NCBI GenBank assembly: GCA_937974275.1
Contig: CALJIF010000129.1
Location: forward strand, 1 to 59,641
Length of the DNA stretch: 59,641 bases
Source: an uncultured Flavobacteriales bacterium
Lineage (GTDB): Bacteria; Bacteroidota; Bacteroidia; Palsa-965
Direction: 5' to 3'
The notes under the pieces were generated by a model that had not been told where the DNA came from, searched no databases, and worked only from the letters and a program-made list of their open reading frames with translations. A program made the position numbers and the translations under genes. Of the stretch, positions 6,232 through 14,571 are shown in pieces; the first letter of the stretch is position 1; the number at the start of each line of letters is the position of its first letter.

Positions 6232-9200
6232 CTATTGGTTCACACCATTGAAATATGTACTCACCTTAGATCTGTAATAAGGGGACAGGGCAGGGGGTAC
6301 TGTACGCAACAATTCCGCCTCACGCTGTTTCTGCCTGTTATACTCAAAAAAGCCGCTAGGGTTACTTAAATTGTAATCTTTTGCTTCATTTGACTGTCGC
6401 TGGTCGTCTTGCTCCTTTTCTTTCTCCGCTTTTTCGAACTCCAACATTTTATCCAGGATCTCCTGCTGGCGCTGAATTGTTTCGGCATTAATCTGCTTAT
6501 TCACTAGATCCTGTTCCGTTTGCTCCATTTTAGATGGAATATCTCCACCCGGGCCTCCGCCTTGATTCGGGCTGTTCTTTAATGCCTCTTGCATAGCACG
6601 ACGAATAAACTCCTGCTGAGCGGCCATTTTCGCCAACTCCTCGGCATTCATGGGAATTGTGCCATTCTGCATTTGCTGCATCTTTCCGTTAATGCCTTTC
6701 TGCATTTGCATGAGCTGCGACATCCCCGGTTTGCTTTTCTGCCCCTGACCCGGCTTTTTACAATTACCGCCTTTACATTCTGAAGGATTCTTGCCCTGCT
6801 GATTCATTTGCTGCATGGCACTTTCCAGCGATTCATTCAACAGCAGCGCGAGATTATTAATAGACGTCATTGCCAACTGCTGTCGATATTGAGCTTCTCC
6901 AGGCGTTCTTTCATTCAATGCCGTTTTCGAGCGGCCCATGTTATATTTAATTGCCGTAATTTCTTTGTTTACCAGTGGAGACAACATCGGATTGCGTTTG
7001 CTCAATGCCAACAAACTATCTTCAATTACCTTTGAATCATCTTGAAGGCGCTTCTGCTCTTTCGCCAGTGCCGGATATTGCGGATCATTCACCCCTGTAT
7101 TTTTAACTTTCACCATCAGCGCTTCCTGATCGAAAGAAAGTTTAATCAAGTTATCTAGCAATTGTCGGATAGCCTGCAAATCTTCCTCCTGCTGATCTTG
7201 CTGCATCTGTTCTCGGGCTTGCTTCATTTGATCGGACATCTCCTTCATTTGATCAGCAGCACTCTTCTGGTTTTTGGCTGCGCCTTTCTTGTTACCACCC
7301 TGATTCAAGTTTTGAGATGCTTCACGCTGCTGTTGCTGAATCTGCATTTCCTGAACATCCGTGTTCGGTATATCATTGGGGTTTTCAAGCTTCTGGTTCA
7401 TTTCAGACAACTCGTCCATTTCCTTTCTCAGTTGATCAAATTCTTTATTCAAAGAATCCTGTGCGGCCTTCATCTCTTTATTGTCTGCTCCTTTTTGTTC
7501 GGTCAACTTGGACAATGAATCCTGGCGTTGCTGCAAATTATCCAGCTTTTGAATCAGGTTGTCCATTTTCATTTCCACCTGCATCTGGCGGAACAACTCC
7601 AACGTACGGTCAAGATCCTTTTGCATGTCCTCGTTGCTTTGCTTCATTTGATCGAGGTCTTGCTGGGTCTTTTCCTTGTTTGAATTATCAATCATCTTTT
7701 GAATGTCTTCCAACATCTTTTTCATCTCTTCCGCAGAAAGCTGGTTGAACAGTTCGTTCATTTCTTCCTGCTTTGCTTGCGTTTGCGGATCGTTCTGAAA
7801 CTCCTGTTGCTGCGCCTGATTAGCGGCATTCATTTGTTTCAGCTCGTCAATCTTTTGTTGCAATGCTTGCTGACGAGCAGTCAATTCCTTCATTTTCTGC
7901 TTGTCTTCCCAAGTTGTATTTTTCTTCTCCATGATCTTTTTATTCAGATCATTGATTTCTTTTTGCAACGCTTTAGATTCAGCAAGGCTTTCTTCCAGCT
8001 TTTGCTCAATCTGTTGGTTGTTGGCTTCAAACTGTTCCTGCAGCTCTTTTTCGGTTGGGGCTTTGTACACCATTTGTTGCGTACGCGTGGATTTCGGTCC
8101 GTTGACACCATCGTTATCCCACACCTCGAAGTAGTAGGAGAGCTGTTCGCCCGGTGCAATTCCCAGGTTGCTCAAATCCCAATAGTAGTAATAGTTCTCC
8201 CGATTCGATTGTTTTGATAGTGGAATAGGAACAGTCGTTACGCGCTCCGGAATTGTGTTGCCCAGCGTGTCCTTGTACGACTGCCTTACAAACACAAATT
8301 GCATTCTATTGAAACCGTAGTCGTCTTTAACCTCTCCGGTAAAGTACAATCGCAAACGCGATATGGAGTCACGTTTTTCCTCCAGCGCAATGGTCGGATA
8401 TAGGTCAGGAGTAACGTTAATGTGATACTTAATGGAATCGGTGCTCTTCACATATTCGTTAGACGTAACAATAGTGTATGCCGAACTGCCCATCATTTTG
8501 CGGGAGAATGCAAACTTATTGTCTTCCGAAGGGTTCAACTTGTAAAGCGAGTCGCCCAGTTTTAGCGTCAGATTTTTTGTGGATTTGGTATTGAACAACC
8601 ACTTTACTTTGGTGCCGGCAGGAACGATAAGGTCTCCTGTGTTTTTGATGGTTTCATTAACGCGCTTGAGATAAGCAGGATATTCCAACGCCACGTCAAA
8701 GTTCAACACCATAGGAGACGGCAATACATTCAGTGTGTATTCCCGCGATAAGAACCCATCGGCTTTAAAGCGGAACTTTTTGTTTTGCTGCACTTTTCTG
8801 AACAAGAACGAGAAGTCGATTGTGCCGTTTTTTGTGAGACGGTATTCGTTATCGTCCACCATCAAATACACCACATCCGGAATTTCTTCTCCTTTCAATT
8901 TCACGTTCAGCTCAAAGTCCTTGTTTTCTTCGGTTTCCAACTTTGCGTTGGTAATACTGAAGATAAACGGTGCCTCTTCTTCGAAATATTCCGTGTGGTT
9001 AATCAGGCGACGGGAACTTTCGGTAATTAATCTTGAATTTGTGAAAACGATGGCCAACATGAGCAATACGGGAATTGCCGCATACTTGATGTAACGTTTG
9101 TTTTCGGTAAGATCAACTGCTGCTGCAAAAGGAATTGGTTTTAACTCCGCTATCTTTTGGTCAATACTCGCTTGCAAAAGGTCTGCGCTGATACCGGAAG

Positions 9201-9570
9201 GTTGTTCCGACTGTTGCAATTGCAATACATTAAGAAGCTTATCCTGAACTGAACCAAAATGTTTGCCGATAATGGCCGCCGCTTCAGCATGTGTAATCGT
9301 TTTGCCGATTTTATTGAGTCGGAATACCGGTAGCGCAATAAATCGCGTTAAGACATATCCTGTAGTTGCCAGGAAACTCCAGAATAAAATGGATCGTACC
9401 AGCGTGTCGAAGCGACCGAAATACTCCAGGATGCTAATGGTCAAGAAAAGCGTAATCACCAAACCCGTTGTGTACAGCCCACCACGAATCAATTGATTCT
9501 TGTAATACTTCCGAATAAACTCGTCGAGTTTAAGAAGAAGCAGGCTATAGCTGTTGCTTGAGTTGTTCAT
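6232..9570 (-). CDS. DUF4175 family giant coiled-coil membrane protein
   Basis: A 1112-residue protein. Two membrane helices lie near residues 30-80 and a third near 165-185; a long beta-rich region follows to about residue 510. From about 520 to the end it is extremely rich in Gln, Lys, Glu and Met with heptad-like periodicity, broken by short Gly/Pro linkers: a long coiled coil. This layout is the DUF4175 family of Bacteroidota, of unknown function. It is the first gene of the run DUF4175, RsbW-like, ybeY, lipocalin-like. The many plus-strand reading frames opposite it are shadows of its repetitive codons. Confidence 0.88.
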   Translation of the reverse strand: MNNSSNSYSLLLLKLDEFIRKYYKNQLIRGGLYTTGLVITLFLTISILEYFGRFDTLVRSILFWSFLATTGYVLTRFIALPVFRLNKIGKTITHAEAAAIIGKHFGSVQDKLLNVLQLQQSEQPSGISADLLQASIDQKIAELKPIPFAAAVDLTENKRYIKYAAIPVLLMLAIVFTNSRLITESSRRLINHTEYFEEEAPFIFSITNAKLETEENKDFELNVKLKGEEIPDVVYLMVDDNEYRLTKNGTIDFSFLFRKVQQNKKFRFKADGFLSREYTLNVLPSPMVLNFDVALEYPAYLKRVNETIKNTGDLIVPAGTKVKWLFNTKSTKNLTLKLGDSLYKLNPSEDNKFAFSRKMMGSSAYTIVTSNEYVKSTDSIKYHINVTPDLYPTIALEEKRDSISRLRLYFTGEVKDDYGFNRMQFVFVRQSYKDTLGNTIPERVTTVPIPLSKQSNRENYYYYWDLSNLGIAPGEQLSYYFEVWDNDGVNGPKSTRTQQMVYKAPTEKELQEQFEANNQQIEQKLEESLAESKALQKEINDLNKKIMEKKNTTWEDKQKMKELTARQQALQQKIDELKQMNAANQAQQQEFQNDPQTQAKQEEMNELFNQLSAEEMKKMLEDIQKMIDNSNKEKTQQDLDQMKQSNEDMQKDLDRTLELFRQMQVEMKMDNLIQKLDNLQQRQDSLSKLTEQKGADNKEMKAAQDSLNKEFDQLRKEMDELSEMNQKLENPNDIPNTDVQEMQIQQQQREASQNLNQGGNKKGAAKNQKSAADQMKEMSDQMKQAREQMQQDQQEEDLQAIRQLLDNLIKLSFDQEALMVKVKNTGVNDPQYPALAKEQKRLQDDSKVIEDSLLALSKRNPMLSPLVNKEITAIKYNMGRSKTALNERTPGEAQYRQQLAMTSINNLALLLNESLESAMQQMNQQGKNPSECKGGNCKKPGQGQKSKPGMSQLMQMQKGINGKMQQMQNGTIPMNAEELAKMAAQQEFIRRAMQEALKNSPNQGGGPGGDIPSKMEQTEQDLVNKQINAETIQRQQEILDKMLEFEKAEKEKEQDDQRQSNEAKDYNLSNPSGFFEYNRQKQREAELLRTVPPALSPYYRSKVSTYFNGVNQ

Positions 9571-9773
9571 GTCGTTTCCGTGACTACCAAATTTACGTAG
9601 AATAACGCGTAAGCCGCAAGAATGTTACGTTATTTAACAATTACTCCCGGCAAATATTAGATGCGGAGGATAACGGATTTCCACAACAAGATGATTGTTT
9701 GGGGAACATCAATGAAAAATGTGGTTCGATGAAAATAATAACCGCGGTTACTATTTTGTCCGAGATCTTTTAT

Positions 9774-10649
9774 TTATGGGAGTTTCGAGAGCCTTCCGAA
9801 AACTCCGAGAGGTAATGTCGTTCCGAATTTTCCGCTCAAGAACAACTCTCCGACTTCCAACTTACTACCCGTATGGGAAAAAAGATTTTTAAGAATTAAT
9901 GATGAAAATCCTAAAGAGTAGGCATTCAGTATCAGGAAATGCTCTTTCTCGTGCAACAAATCGGTTACTGCGTGAACCATTTCATTGATCTGTTCTTCCA
10001 GTTTCCACTTTTCGCCGTTGGGCCCGTGTCCATATGCAGGCGGGTCTAAAATAATCCCGTGATATTTATTCCCGCGACGTTGTTCTTTCTTGACAAACTT
10101 TAATGCGTCGTCCACCATCCAGCGAATATTGTCCAGATCCGACAGCTGCATGTTTTCATTAGCCCACGTAACCACCTGGCGAATAGAATCAACGTGGGTA
10201 ACCTCTGCTCCTGATGCACATGCCGCCAGAGAAGCACCTCCGGTATATGCAAACAGATTTAGAAACTTCGGCTTATCCACCGTCATGCGTTGAATGCTAT
10301 CCTGAATGTAATCCCAATTCACGGCTTGTTCAGGAAACACGCCCACGTGCTTGAAAGATGTAAGTCCCAGACGAAAACGAATGCTGTTGCCTCCGGGTAA
10401 TTCGTAAGAAATATTCCAACGGTCGGGAACGTCTTTCTTTAATTTGTTCCACGTGCCCGAAGAGCTGCTTTTTGGAACGAACTCCAGGTGCGCCATTTTT
10501 TTCCATTCCTGCATGGATAACGCAGGACTCCATACAGCTTGCGGTTCCGGGCGAATGGTGATGTATTTGCCAAAGCGTTCAAGCTTCAGAAAATTGCCGG
10601 TGTCCAGCAGTTCGTAATCTTTCCAGCGAGTAGGCGTCAGTAAAAGCAT
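9774..10649 (-). CDS. Class I SAM-dependent methyltransferase (RlmI-like, rRNA type)
   Basis: A 291-residue protein with a Rossmann methyltransferase domain: FLNLFAYTGGASLAA (SAM motif I region), HVDSIRQVVTWANEN (motif II region) and the catalytic LDPPAYGHGPNGEKWKL. It resembles the C-terminal half of 23S rRNA m5C methyltransferases of the RlmI/YccW type without the PUA head, so RNA methylation is a reasonable but unproven guess. A TTG two codons upstream (10655) keeps the frame open; I prefer ATG at 10647-10649. The 203-bp gap before DUF4175 (9571-9773) holds nothing recognisable beyond a CCGCGG-centred palindrome. Confidence 0.85.
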   Translation of the reverse strand: MLLLTPTRWKDYELLDTGNFLKLERFGKYITIRPEPQAVWSPALSMQEWKKMAHLEFVPKSSSSGTWNKLKKDVPDRWNISYELPGGNSIRFRLGLTSFKHVGVFPEQAVNWDYIQDSIQRMTVDKPKFLNLFAYTGGASLAACASGAEVTHVDSIRQVVTWANENMQLSDLDNIRWMVDDALKFVKKEQRRGNKYHGIILDPPAYGHGPNGEKWKLEEQINEMVHAVTDLLHEKEHFLILNAYSLGFSSLILKNLFSHTGSKLEVGELFLSGKFGTTLPLGVFGRLSKLP

Positions 10650-10723
10650 GTGCAAAGATTAGAAATTCGCGCGATGGATTAGGCTATTTCTGTAATGAAA
10701 CGAAAGAATAATGCAGACTCGCG

Positions 10724-10731
10724 TATCTTTG
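10724..10731 (+). promoter_or_regulatory. -7 box of gltX
   Basis: TATCTTTG fits TAnnTTTG and lies 18 bases before ATG 10750. It sits inside the longer reading frame that begins at 10711, which argues that 10750 is the real start. Confidence 0.55.
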
Positions 10732-10749
10732 CCCCTCAATTTTCAGGCT

Positions 10750-12300
10750 ATGAGCAATACACGCAAAGTACGAGTACGATTTGCACCAAGCCCGACAGGG
10801 CCTTTACACATGGGTGGTGTGCGCACTGCGCTTTATAATTATTTGTTTGCAAAAAAACACGGAGGAGATTTTATTCTTCGCATAGAAGATACCGATCAAG
10901 AACGCTTTGTTCCCGGAGCAGAGGCATATATAATTGAAGCGCTAAAGTGGTGCGGCATTGAACCAAACGAAGGTGTTGGTTTTGGTGATGGTCCGTACGC
11001 GCCTTATCGCCAGAGCGAAAGAAAAGATGCCGGAGTTTATGCGCAATATGCACAGCAACTTATCGATTCCGGCAATGCCTATTATGCGTTCGACACGAAA
11101 GAAGAGCTCGACGAACAACGCGCGCGTTATGATAAAATGGGCAAGGCGTTCGCATATAATGCTGTTACGCGTCAAGAGTTAAAAAACTCACTTACGCTGT
11201 CCGAAGACGAAGTGAAGAAGCGCATTGCCGCGGGCGAAACATATGTTATTCGTGCAAAGTTGCCGCGTAACGAAGAGGTTCGTTTTCATGATATCATTCG
11301 TGGCTGGGTGGTAGTAAACACAGCACAATTAGACGATAAGGTGTTATTCAAAAGCGATGGTATGCCCACTTATCATTTGGCAAACATTGTGGATGATTTT
11401 TCCATGAAAATTACGCACGTAATTCGTGGTGAAGAATGGTTGCCGTCTGCGCCGCTACACGTGATGTTGTATCGCTTTTTAGGTTGGGAGAGTGTCATGC
11501 CTGAGTTTGCACACTTGCCGTTGTTGCTCCGTCCTGACGGAAACGGAAAGTTAAGTAAACGCGATGGCGATCGATTAGGTTTTCCTGTTTTCCCGTTAAA
11601 CGGAGAGTTGCTTGACGTGAAAAGCGGAAAGCCCGAAACTTTTACAGGTTATCGCGAAAGCGGTTATTTCCCGGAGGCTTTTATCAATATGCTGGCGCTG
11701 TTGGGTTGGCACGGTAGCAACAATCAGGAATTATATACCAAAGAAGAACTTGTTGAAGCATTTTCTCTGGAGCGCGTAAGCAAATCGGGGGCGAAATTTG
11801 ACGCAGAAAAAACGCGTTGGTTCAACCAACAATATTTGCGCAAGAGAACCGATGAAGAGTTGGCTGCGCTCGTTTCTCAACAATCCGGAAAACCTAATGA
11901 TGCGTTTCTCGTTGAGGTGTGTCGCTTGATGAAAGAAAAAGTGTTTTTCGTGAAAGAGATTCTGGACCAAGGCAAATACTTTTTCGATGAGCCGACAACA
12001 TTTGACGAAGGCGTAGTGAAGAAGCGCTGGAATGACGGCGCAAAGGCGTTTATCGTTGCATTGGCTGATGCTTATAGCAAACAATCGGTATGGGCAGCAG
12101 CGGAGCTGGAAGCAACATTCAAGGAAACTGCAGCAGCAACAGGAACCAACCCCGGACATGTGATGCAATTGTTTCGTGTGTGCATAAGCGGGGAGGGCGG
12201 AGGCCCGGTGTTATTTGAAATGGCCGCACTTCTTGGGAAAGACCGCGTTGTTGCGCGATTGAACAAATCGGTTTCGGCATTAGACGCCATGATTGCATAA
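10750..12300 (+). CDS. gltX: Glutamyl-tRNA synthetase
   Basis: A 516-residue class I synthetase that charges tRNA-Glu (possibly also tRNA-Gln, as in bacteria using the amidotransferase route). The N-terminal FAPSPTGPLHMGG (residues 11-23) carries the HIGH-type signature as HMGG, and the second ATP motif KLSKR is at 267-271. The C-terminal helical anticodon-binding domain is complete. The frame opens at 10711, but ATG 10750 matches the family N-terminus (MSNTRKVRVRFAPSPTG) and lies downstream of the -7 box. folB follows after four bases. Confidence 0.97.
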   Translation: MSNTRKVRVRFAPSPTGPLHMGGVRTALYNYLFAKKHGGDFILRIEDTDQERFVPGAEAYIIEALKWCGIEPNEGVGFGDGPYAPYRQSERKDAGVYAQYAQQLIDSGNAYYAFDTKEELDEQRARYDKMGKAFAYNAVTRQELKNSLTLSEDEVKKRIAAGETYVIRAKLPRNEEVRFHDIIRGWVVVNTAQLDDKVLFKSDGMPTYHLANIVDDFSMKITHVIRGEEWLPSAPLHVMLYRFLGWESVMPEFAHLPLLLRPDGNGKLSKRDGDRLGFPVFPLNGELLDVKSGKPETFTGYRESGYFPEAFINMLALLGWHGSNNQELYTKEELVEAFSLERVSKSGAKFDAEKTRWFNQQYLRKRTDEELAALVSQQSGKPNDAFLVEVCRLMKEKVFFVKEILDQGKYFFDEPTTFDEGVVKKRWNDGAKAFIVALADAYSKQSVWAAAELEATFKETAAATGTNPGHVMQLFRVCISGEGGGPVLFEMAALLGKDRVVARLNKSVSALDAMIA

Positions 12301-12304
12301 AACC

Positions 12305-12655
12305 ATGGGCATCATTCACGTCAACGGAATACGCGTACGTGCTTATCACGGTTGTTTGCCTGAAGAAGGTGAAATCGGCGGTGATTATACGGTGCATGTT
12401 GCTATACACACAGACCTTAGAAAATCATGTCACAGTGACGAACTTAGCGACACCGTAGACTATGTAACTGTTCAGGATATTGTGCGTGAAGAGATGTTAA
12501 TACGCTCAAAGTTGATTGAACATGTTGCAGCGCGCATATTATCGCGGCTTCGCACAACCTTTCCATTTGTGAAAGAATTTGTTGTGCACGTCATTAAACA
12601 CCGCCCGCCAATGAATGCCGATGTGGATCGTGTTTCGGTGGAGTTGCGCGGGTAG
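12305..12655 (+). CDS. folB: Dihydroneopterin aldolase
   Basis: A 116-residue protein of folate biosynthesis that cleaves 7,8-dihydroneopterin to 6-hydroxymethyl-dihydropterin and glycolaldehyde. The family marks are V-x-G-I-R-V-x-A-YHGCLPEE near the start, D-T-VDYVTVQDIV in the middle, IEHVAARI, and the late lysine in VIKHRPPMN. An alternative start at 12293 would overlap gltX; ATG 12305 fits the family better. It is probably co-transcribed with gltX. Confidence 0.93.
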   Translation: MGIIHVNGIRVRAYHGCLPEEGEIGGDYTVHVAIHTDLRKSCHSDELSDTVDYVTVQDIVREEMLIRSKLIEHVAARILSRLRTTFPFVKEFVVHVIKHRPPMNADVDRVSVELRG

Positions 12656-12656
12656 C

Positions 12657-12685
12657 TTGAAGGTTGAATTATTTTATTACTTTTG
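12657..12685 (+). promoter_or_regulatory. Promoter of tRNA-Cys
   Basis: TTG (12657-12659), 18 bases, then TACTTTTG (12678-12685), matching the Bacteroidota -33/-7 pattern. It ends 15 bases before the tRNA. Confidence 0.65.
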
Positions 12686-12700
12686 TGTCCCTCGTAAAAA

Positions 12701-12771
12701 GGTCCTGTGGCCGAGTGGCTAGGCTCAGCTCTGCAAAAGCTGCTACAGCGGTTCGAATCCGCTCGGGACCT
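12701..12771 (+). tRNA. tRNA-Cys (anticodon GCA)
   Basis: A 71-nt cloverleaf. Acceptor GGTCCTG (12701-12707) pairs with CGGGACC (12764-12770). The anticodon stem CAGCT/AGCTG encloses CTGCAAA, anticodon GCA. The T-loop is GCGG TTCGAATC CGC and the discriminator base is U, as expected for tRNA-Cys. CCA is not encoded. Behind it come three copies of its 3' tail in a 157-bp tandem repeat. Confidence 0.95.
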
Positions 12772-12781
12772 CGATAAAAAC

Positions 12782-12811
12782 AAAACCCGCATCGAAATGT
12801 GCGGGTTTTTT
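12782..12811 (+). terminator. tRNA-Cys terminator, copy 1
   Basis: AAACCCGC and GCGGGTTT stem, TTTTTT tail. Copied at 12939-12968 and 13096-13124. Confidence 0.85.
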
Positions 12812-12898
12812 GTATAACCATGGGCAACGGCGTAAACAAGTCCCTCAACTAAAAGTATCGTATCTCTGACTCTTTTTGTATTTATGCTACTGCGGTTC

Positions 12899-12916
12899 GT
12901 CCCGATGCTTCGGGAC
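12899..12916 (+). repeat. 18-nt palindrome, copy 2 of 3
   Basis: GTCCCGATGCTTCGGGAC takes the place of GAATC in the T-loop when this tRNA-tail copy is aligned to the real tRNA-Cys (12741-12771). Confidence 0.85.
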
Positions 12917-12938
12917 CGCTCGGGACCTCGATAAAAAC

Positions 12939-12968
12939 AAAACCCGCATCGAAATGTGCGGGTTTTTT
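12939..12968 (+). terminator. tRNA-Cys terminator, copy 2
   Basis: Same hairpin and T-run as at 12782-12811. Confidence 0.7.
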
Positions 12969-13055
12969 GTATAACCATGGGCAACGGCGTAAACAAGTCC
13001 CTCAACTAAAAGTATCGTATCTCTGACTCTTTTTGTATTTATGCTACTGCGGTTC

Positions 13056-13073
13056 GTCCCGATGCTTCGGGAC
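13056..13073 (+). repeat. 18-nt palindrome, copy 3 of 3
   Basis: Identical to the other two copies, again placed between a 14-nt tRNA-Cys piece (13042-13055) and the tRNA tail (13074-13085). Confidence 0.85.
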
Positions 13074-13126
13074 AGCTCGGGACCTCGATAAAACAAAACC
13101 CGCATCGAAATGTGCGGGTTTTTTGT
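13074..13126 (+). repeat. Partial tandem repeat unit C (tail and terminator only)
   Basis: Differs from units A and B by C to A at its first base and one A fewer in the A-run, and stops after the terminator. The 200 bases from here to ttcA hold only the ttcA promoter box. Confidence 0.9.
13096..13124 (+). terminator. tRNA-Cys terminator, copy 3
   Basis: Same hairpin and T-run as the other two copies. Confidence 0.7.
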
Positions 13127-13314
13127 TTGACGAAGTTCGAGACAAAGTTCACTTTGGTGAGGTCAGAGACAACTAAAATGCCGATGCGACGGCACCGGTT
13201 GAAGTTTTGTAACTCAGCCCGTTCTATTGCGGATCGTGAAATAATCTGCGCGAGCTCCCAAAAATCTCGACTTGCGCTGCCGCTTTTGTTTTCTCTACAT
13301 CAACCACAATACAA

Positions 13315-13322
13315 TACCTTTG
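13315..13322 (+). promoter_or_regulatory. -7 box of ttcA
   Basis: TACCTTTG fits TAnnTTTG and ends four bases before the ATG, the same spacing as at mnmG. No clear -33 TTG is seen. Confidence 0.5.
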
Positions 13323-13326
13323 TGCT

Positions 13327-14127
13327 ATGGATTCCGCGCATACACACGAAACAGAGAAGCTTATCAAACGTCTGCGTAAAGCAGTGTGGCACGCACAAGA
13401 AGAATTTGAGCTTGTTGTGCCCGGTGATAAAGTTATGGTGTGTTTGTCGGGAGGGAAAGACAGCTACACGATGCTGGACATGATGTTGCACTTGCAAAAA
13501 GTGATGAATCATTCTTTCGAAATTGTTGCTGTTAATCTCGATCAAAAACAACCCGGGTTTCCTGAAGATATTTTACCGAAATATTTAACCGAGCTTGGTG
13601 TTAATTTCAGAATTATCGAACGTGACACATATAGTGTAGTAACCGAAAAAATTGCTCCGGGAAAAACCATGTGCAGTTTGTGTTCTCGCATGCGTCGTGG
13701 CATTTTGTACGATGCGGCACAAGAAATGGGCGTTACAAAAATTGCTTTGGGTCATCACCGCGAAGACATTCTGGAAACCTTTTTTCTCAATCTGTTTTTC
13801 GCCGGAAAATTAGAGGCGATGCCCGCAAAGTTTATCAGCGACGATAAACGCAACACGGTAATTCGTCCGCTGGCATTCTGTAAAGAAGATGATATTGCTG
13901 CTTACGCACAACATCGGAATTTTCCCATTATTCCTTGTAATCTGTGTGGTTCACAAGAAAACTTACAGCGTAAAGTAGTGCGCAAAATGATGGACGAGTG
14001 GGAAGAGAAATATCCCAATCGAAAAGAAATTATGTTTACCGCATTGAAGAATGTACACACTTCACATTTGTTTGATGTGAACCGATACGATTTTATTGAG
14101 CTGCGGGAAATCGAAACCGCACACTAA
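13327..14127 (+). CDS. ttcA: tRNA 2-thiocytidine biosynthesis protein TtcA
   Basis: A 266-residue ATP-dependent enzyme that thiolates cytidine 32 of some tRNAs. The PP-loop SGGKDS is at 41-46. The cysteine pairs that hold the iron-sulfur cluster and act in sulfur transfer are Cys116/Cys119 (CSLCSRMRRG) and Cys204/Cys207 (CNLCG). Length is slightly below the enterobacterial form but all motifs are present. Its stop overlaps the stop of the convergent basic lipoprotein gene. Confidence 0.95.
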   Translation: MDSAHTHETEKLIKRLRKAVWHAQEEFELVVPGDKVMVCLSGGKDSYTMLDMMLHLQKVMNHSFEIVAVNLDQKQPGFPEDILPKYLTELGVNFRIIERDTYSVVTEKIAPGKTMCSLCSRMRRGILYDAAQEMGVTKIALGHHREDILETFFLNLFFAGKLEAMPAKFISDDKRNTVIRPLAFCKEDDIAAYAQHRNFPIIPCNLCGSQENLQRKVVRKMMDEWEEKYPNRKEIMFTALKNVHTSHLFDVNRYDFIELREIETAH

Positions 14128-14546
14128 CGCTTCGGCCCTTTCTTGCCCCAAAGACCCATTTCGGGGCGTTTGGATTTTTTCTTGCGCTCCTTTTTCAGTC
14201 GCTTATCGTTTGAACGAAACACTCCTTTATCCTGACGATCTGCGTCTTTCGAGCTATCGGCCTTTTTCTTGAAAAGTCTCCAGCGCTTTTTTGCTTTGGT
14301 GTCTTTCTCTTTTTTCTTGCCCTTCTCCGCCTTTTCCCCGTACGTCTTGTATTTCCTGTTCTTGCGACGATAACCGTCTTCGCCTTTTACTTCCGCATTA
14401 CCTTTGCGATGAAATAATTTCTTTCCCGGTTTGCGCGCGGCATCAGACGGCGCAGCAGAAGCGCTATTCACTCCGGAACACGAATCTGCGGCTTTAGGTG
14501 CAACACAACCAATGAGCGTTATGACAAAAATCATCGTCGTTAGCAT
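14124..14546 (-). CDS. Small, very basic putative lipoprotein
   Basis: About 140 residues. The N-terminus is hydrophobic and ends in ITLIGC, a lipobox-like sequence, so a lipid-anchored protein is likely. The rest is dominated by Lys and Arg with almost no hydrophobic core, ending in RPEMGLWGKKGPKR. It looks disordered and could bind nucleic acid, lipid A or peptidoglycan; I recognise no family. The frame opens at 14573, where its ATG would overlap the ATG of the divergent gene; the ATGs at 14546 or 14534 give a more normal lipoprotein signal, and I chose 14546. Confidence 0.55.
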   Translation of the reverse strand: MLTTMIFVITLIGCVAPKAADSCSGVNSASAAPSDAARKPGKKLFHRKGNAEVKGEDGYRRKNRKYKTYGEKAEKGKKKEKDTKAKKRWRLFKKKADSSKDADRQDKGVFRSNDKRLKKERKKKSKRPEMGLWGKKGPKR

Positions 14547-14571
14547 ACTCGTATGAATTACCTTTAGAGTC

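Larger units (their letters stand above)
12760..12916 (+). repeat. 157-bp tandem repeat unit A (tRNA-Cys tail to palindrome)
   Basis: The unit starts in the real tRNA-Cys T-arm (CGCTCGGGACCT), holds the terminator and a spacer, then a 14-nt copy of the tRNA segment 12741-12754 with one mismatch, and ends with the 18-nt palindrome. Unit B follows at a 157-bp period. Confidence 0.95.
12917..13073 (+). repeat. 157-bp tandem repeat unit B
   Basis: Reads the same as unit A over its full length, including tRNA tail, terminator, spacer, 14-nt tRNA piece and palindrome. Minus-strand reading frames across units A-C simply repeat the same peptide and are not genes. Confidence 0.95.

Noticed and set aside
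6589..8217. Several long plus-strand frames opposite DUF4175
   Set aside because: They mirror the Gln/Lys/Glu-rich coiled-coil codons and look Leu/Phe-rich; shadows.
10445..10460. Third parS-like site (TGTTCCACGTGCCCGA)
   Set aside because: Only the left half and CACGTG match; the right half differs and it lies inside a coding region.
12472..13105. Minus-strand open frames of 177 and 72 codons across the tRNA-Cys repeats
   Set aside because: The peptides repeat themselves with the 157-bp DNA repeat and run through a tRNA and terminators.
12701..13126. CRISPR array
   Set aside because: Units are 157 bp with no unique spacers and derive from a tRNA tail; no cas genes.
1..13126. attL/attR of an integrated element between the two tRNA loci
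   Set aside because: The duplicated tails belong to two different tRNAs and each pair is only about 157 bp apart; no integrase or phage genes lie between.
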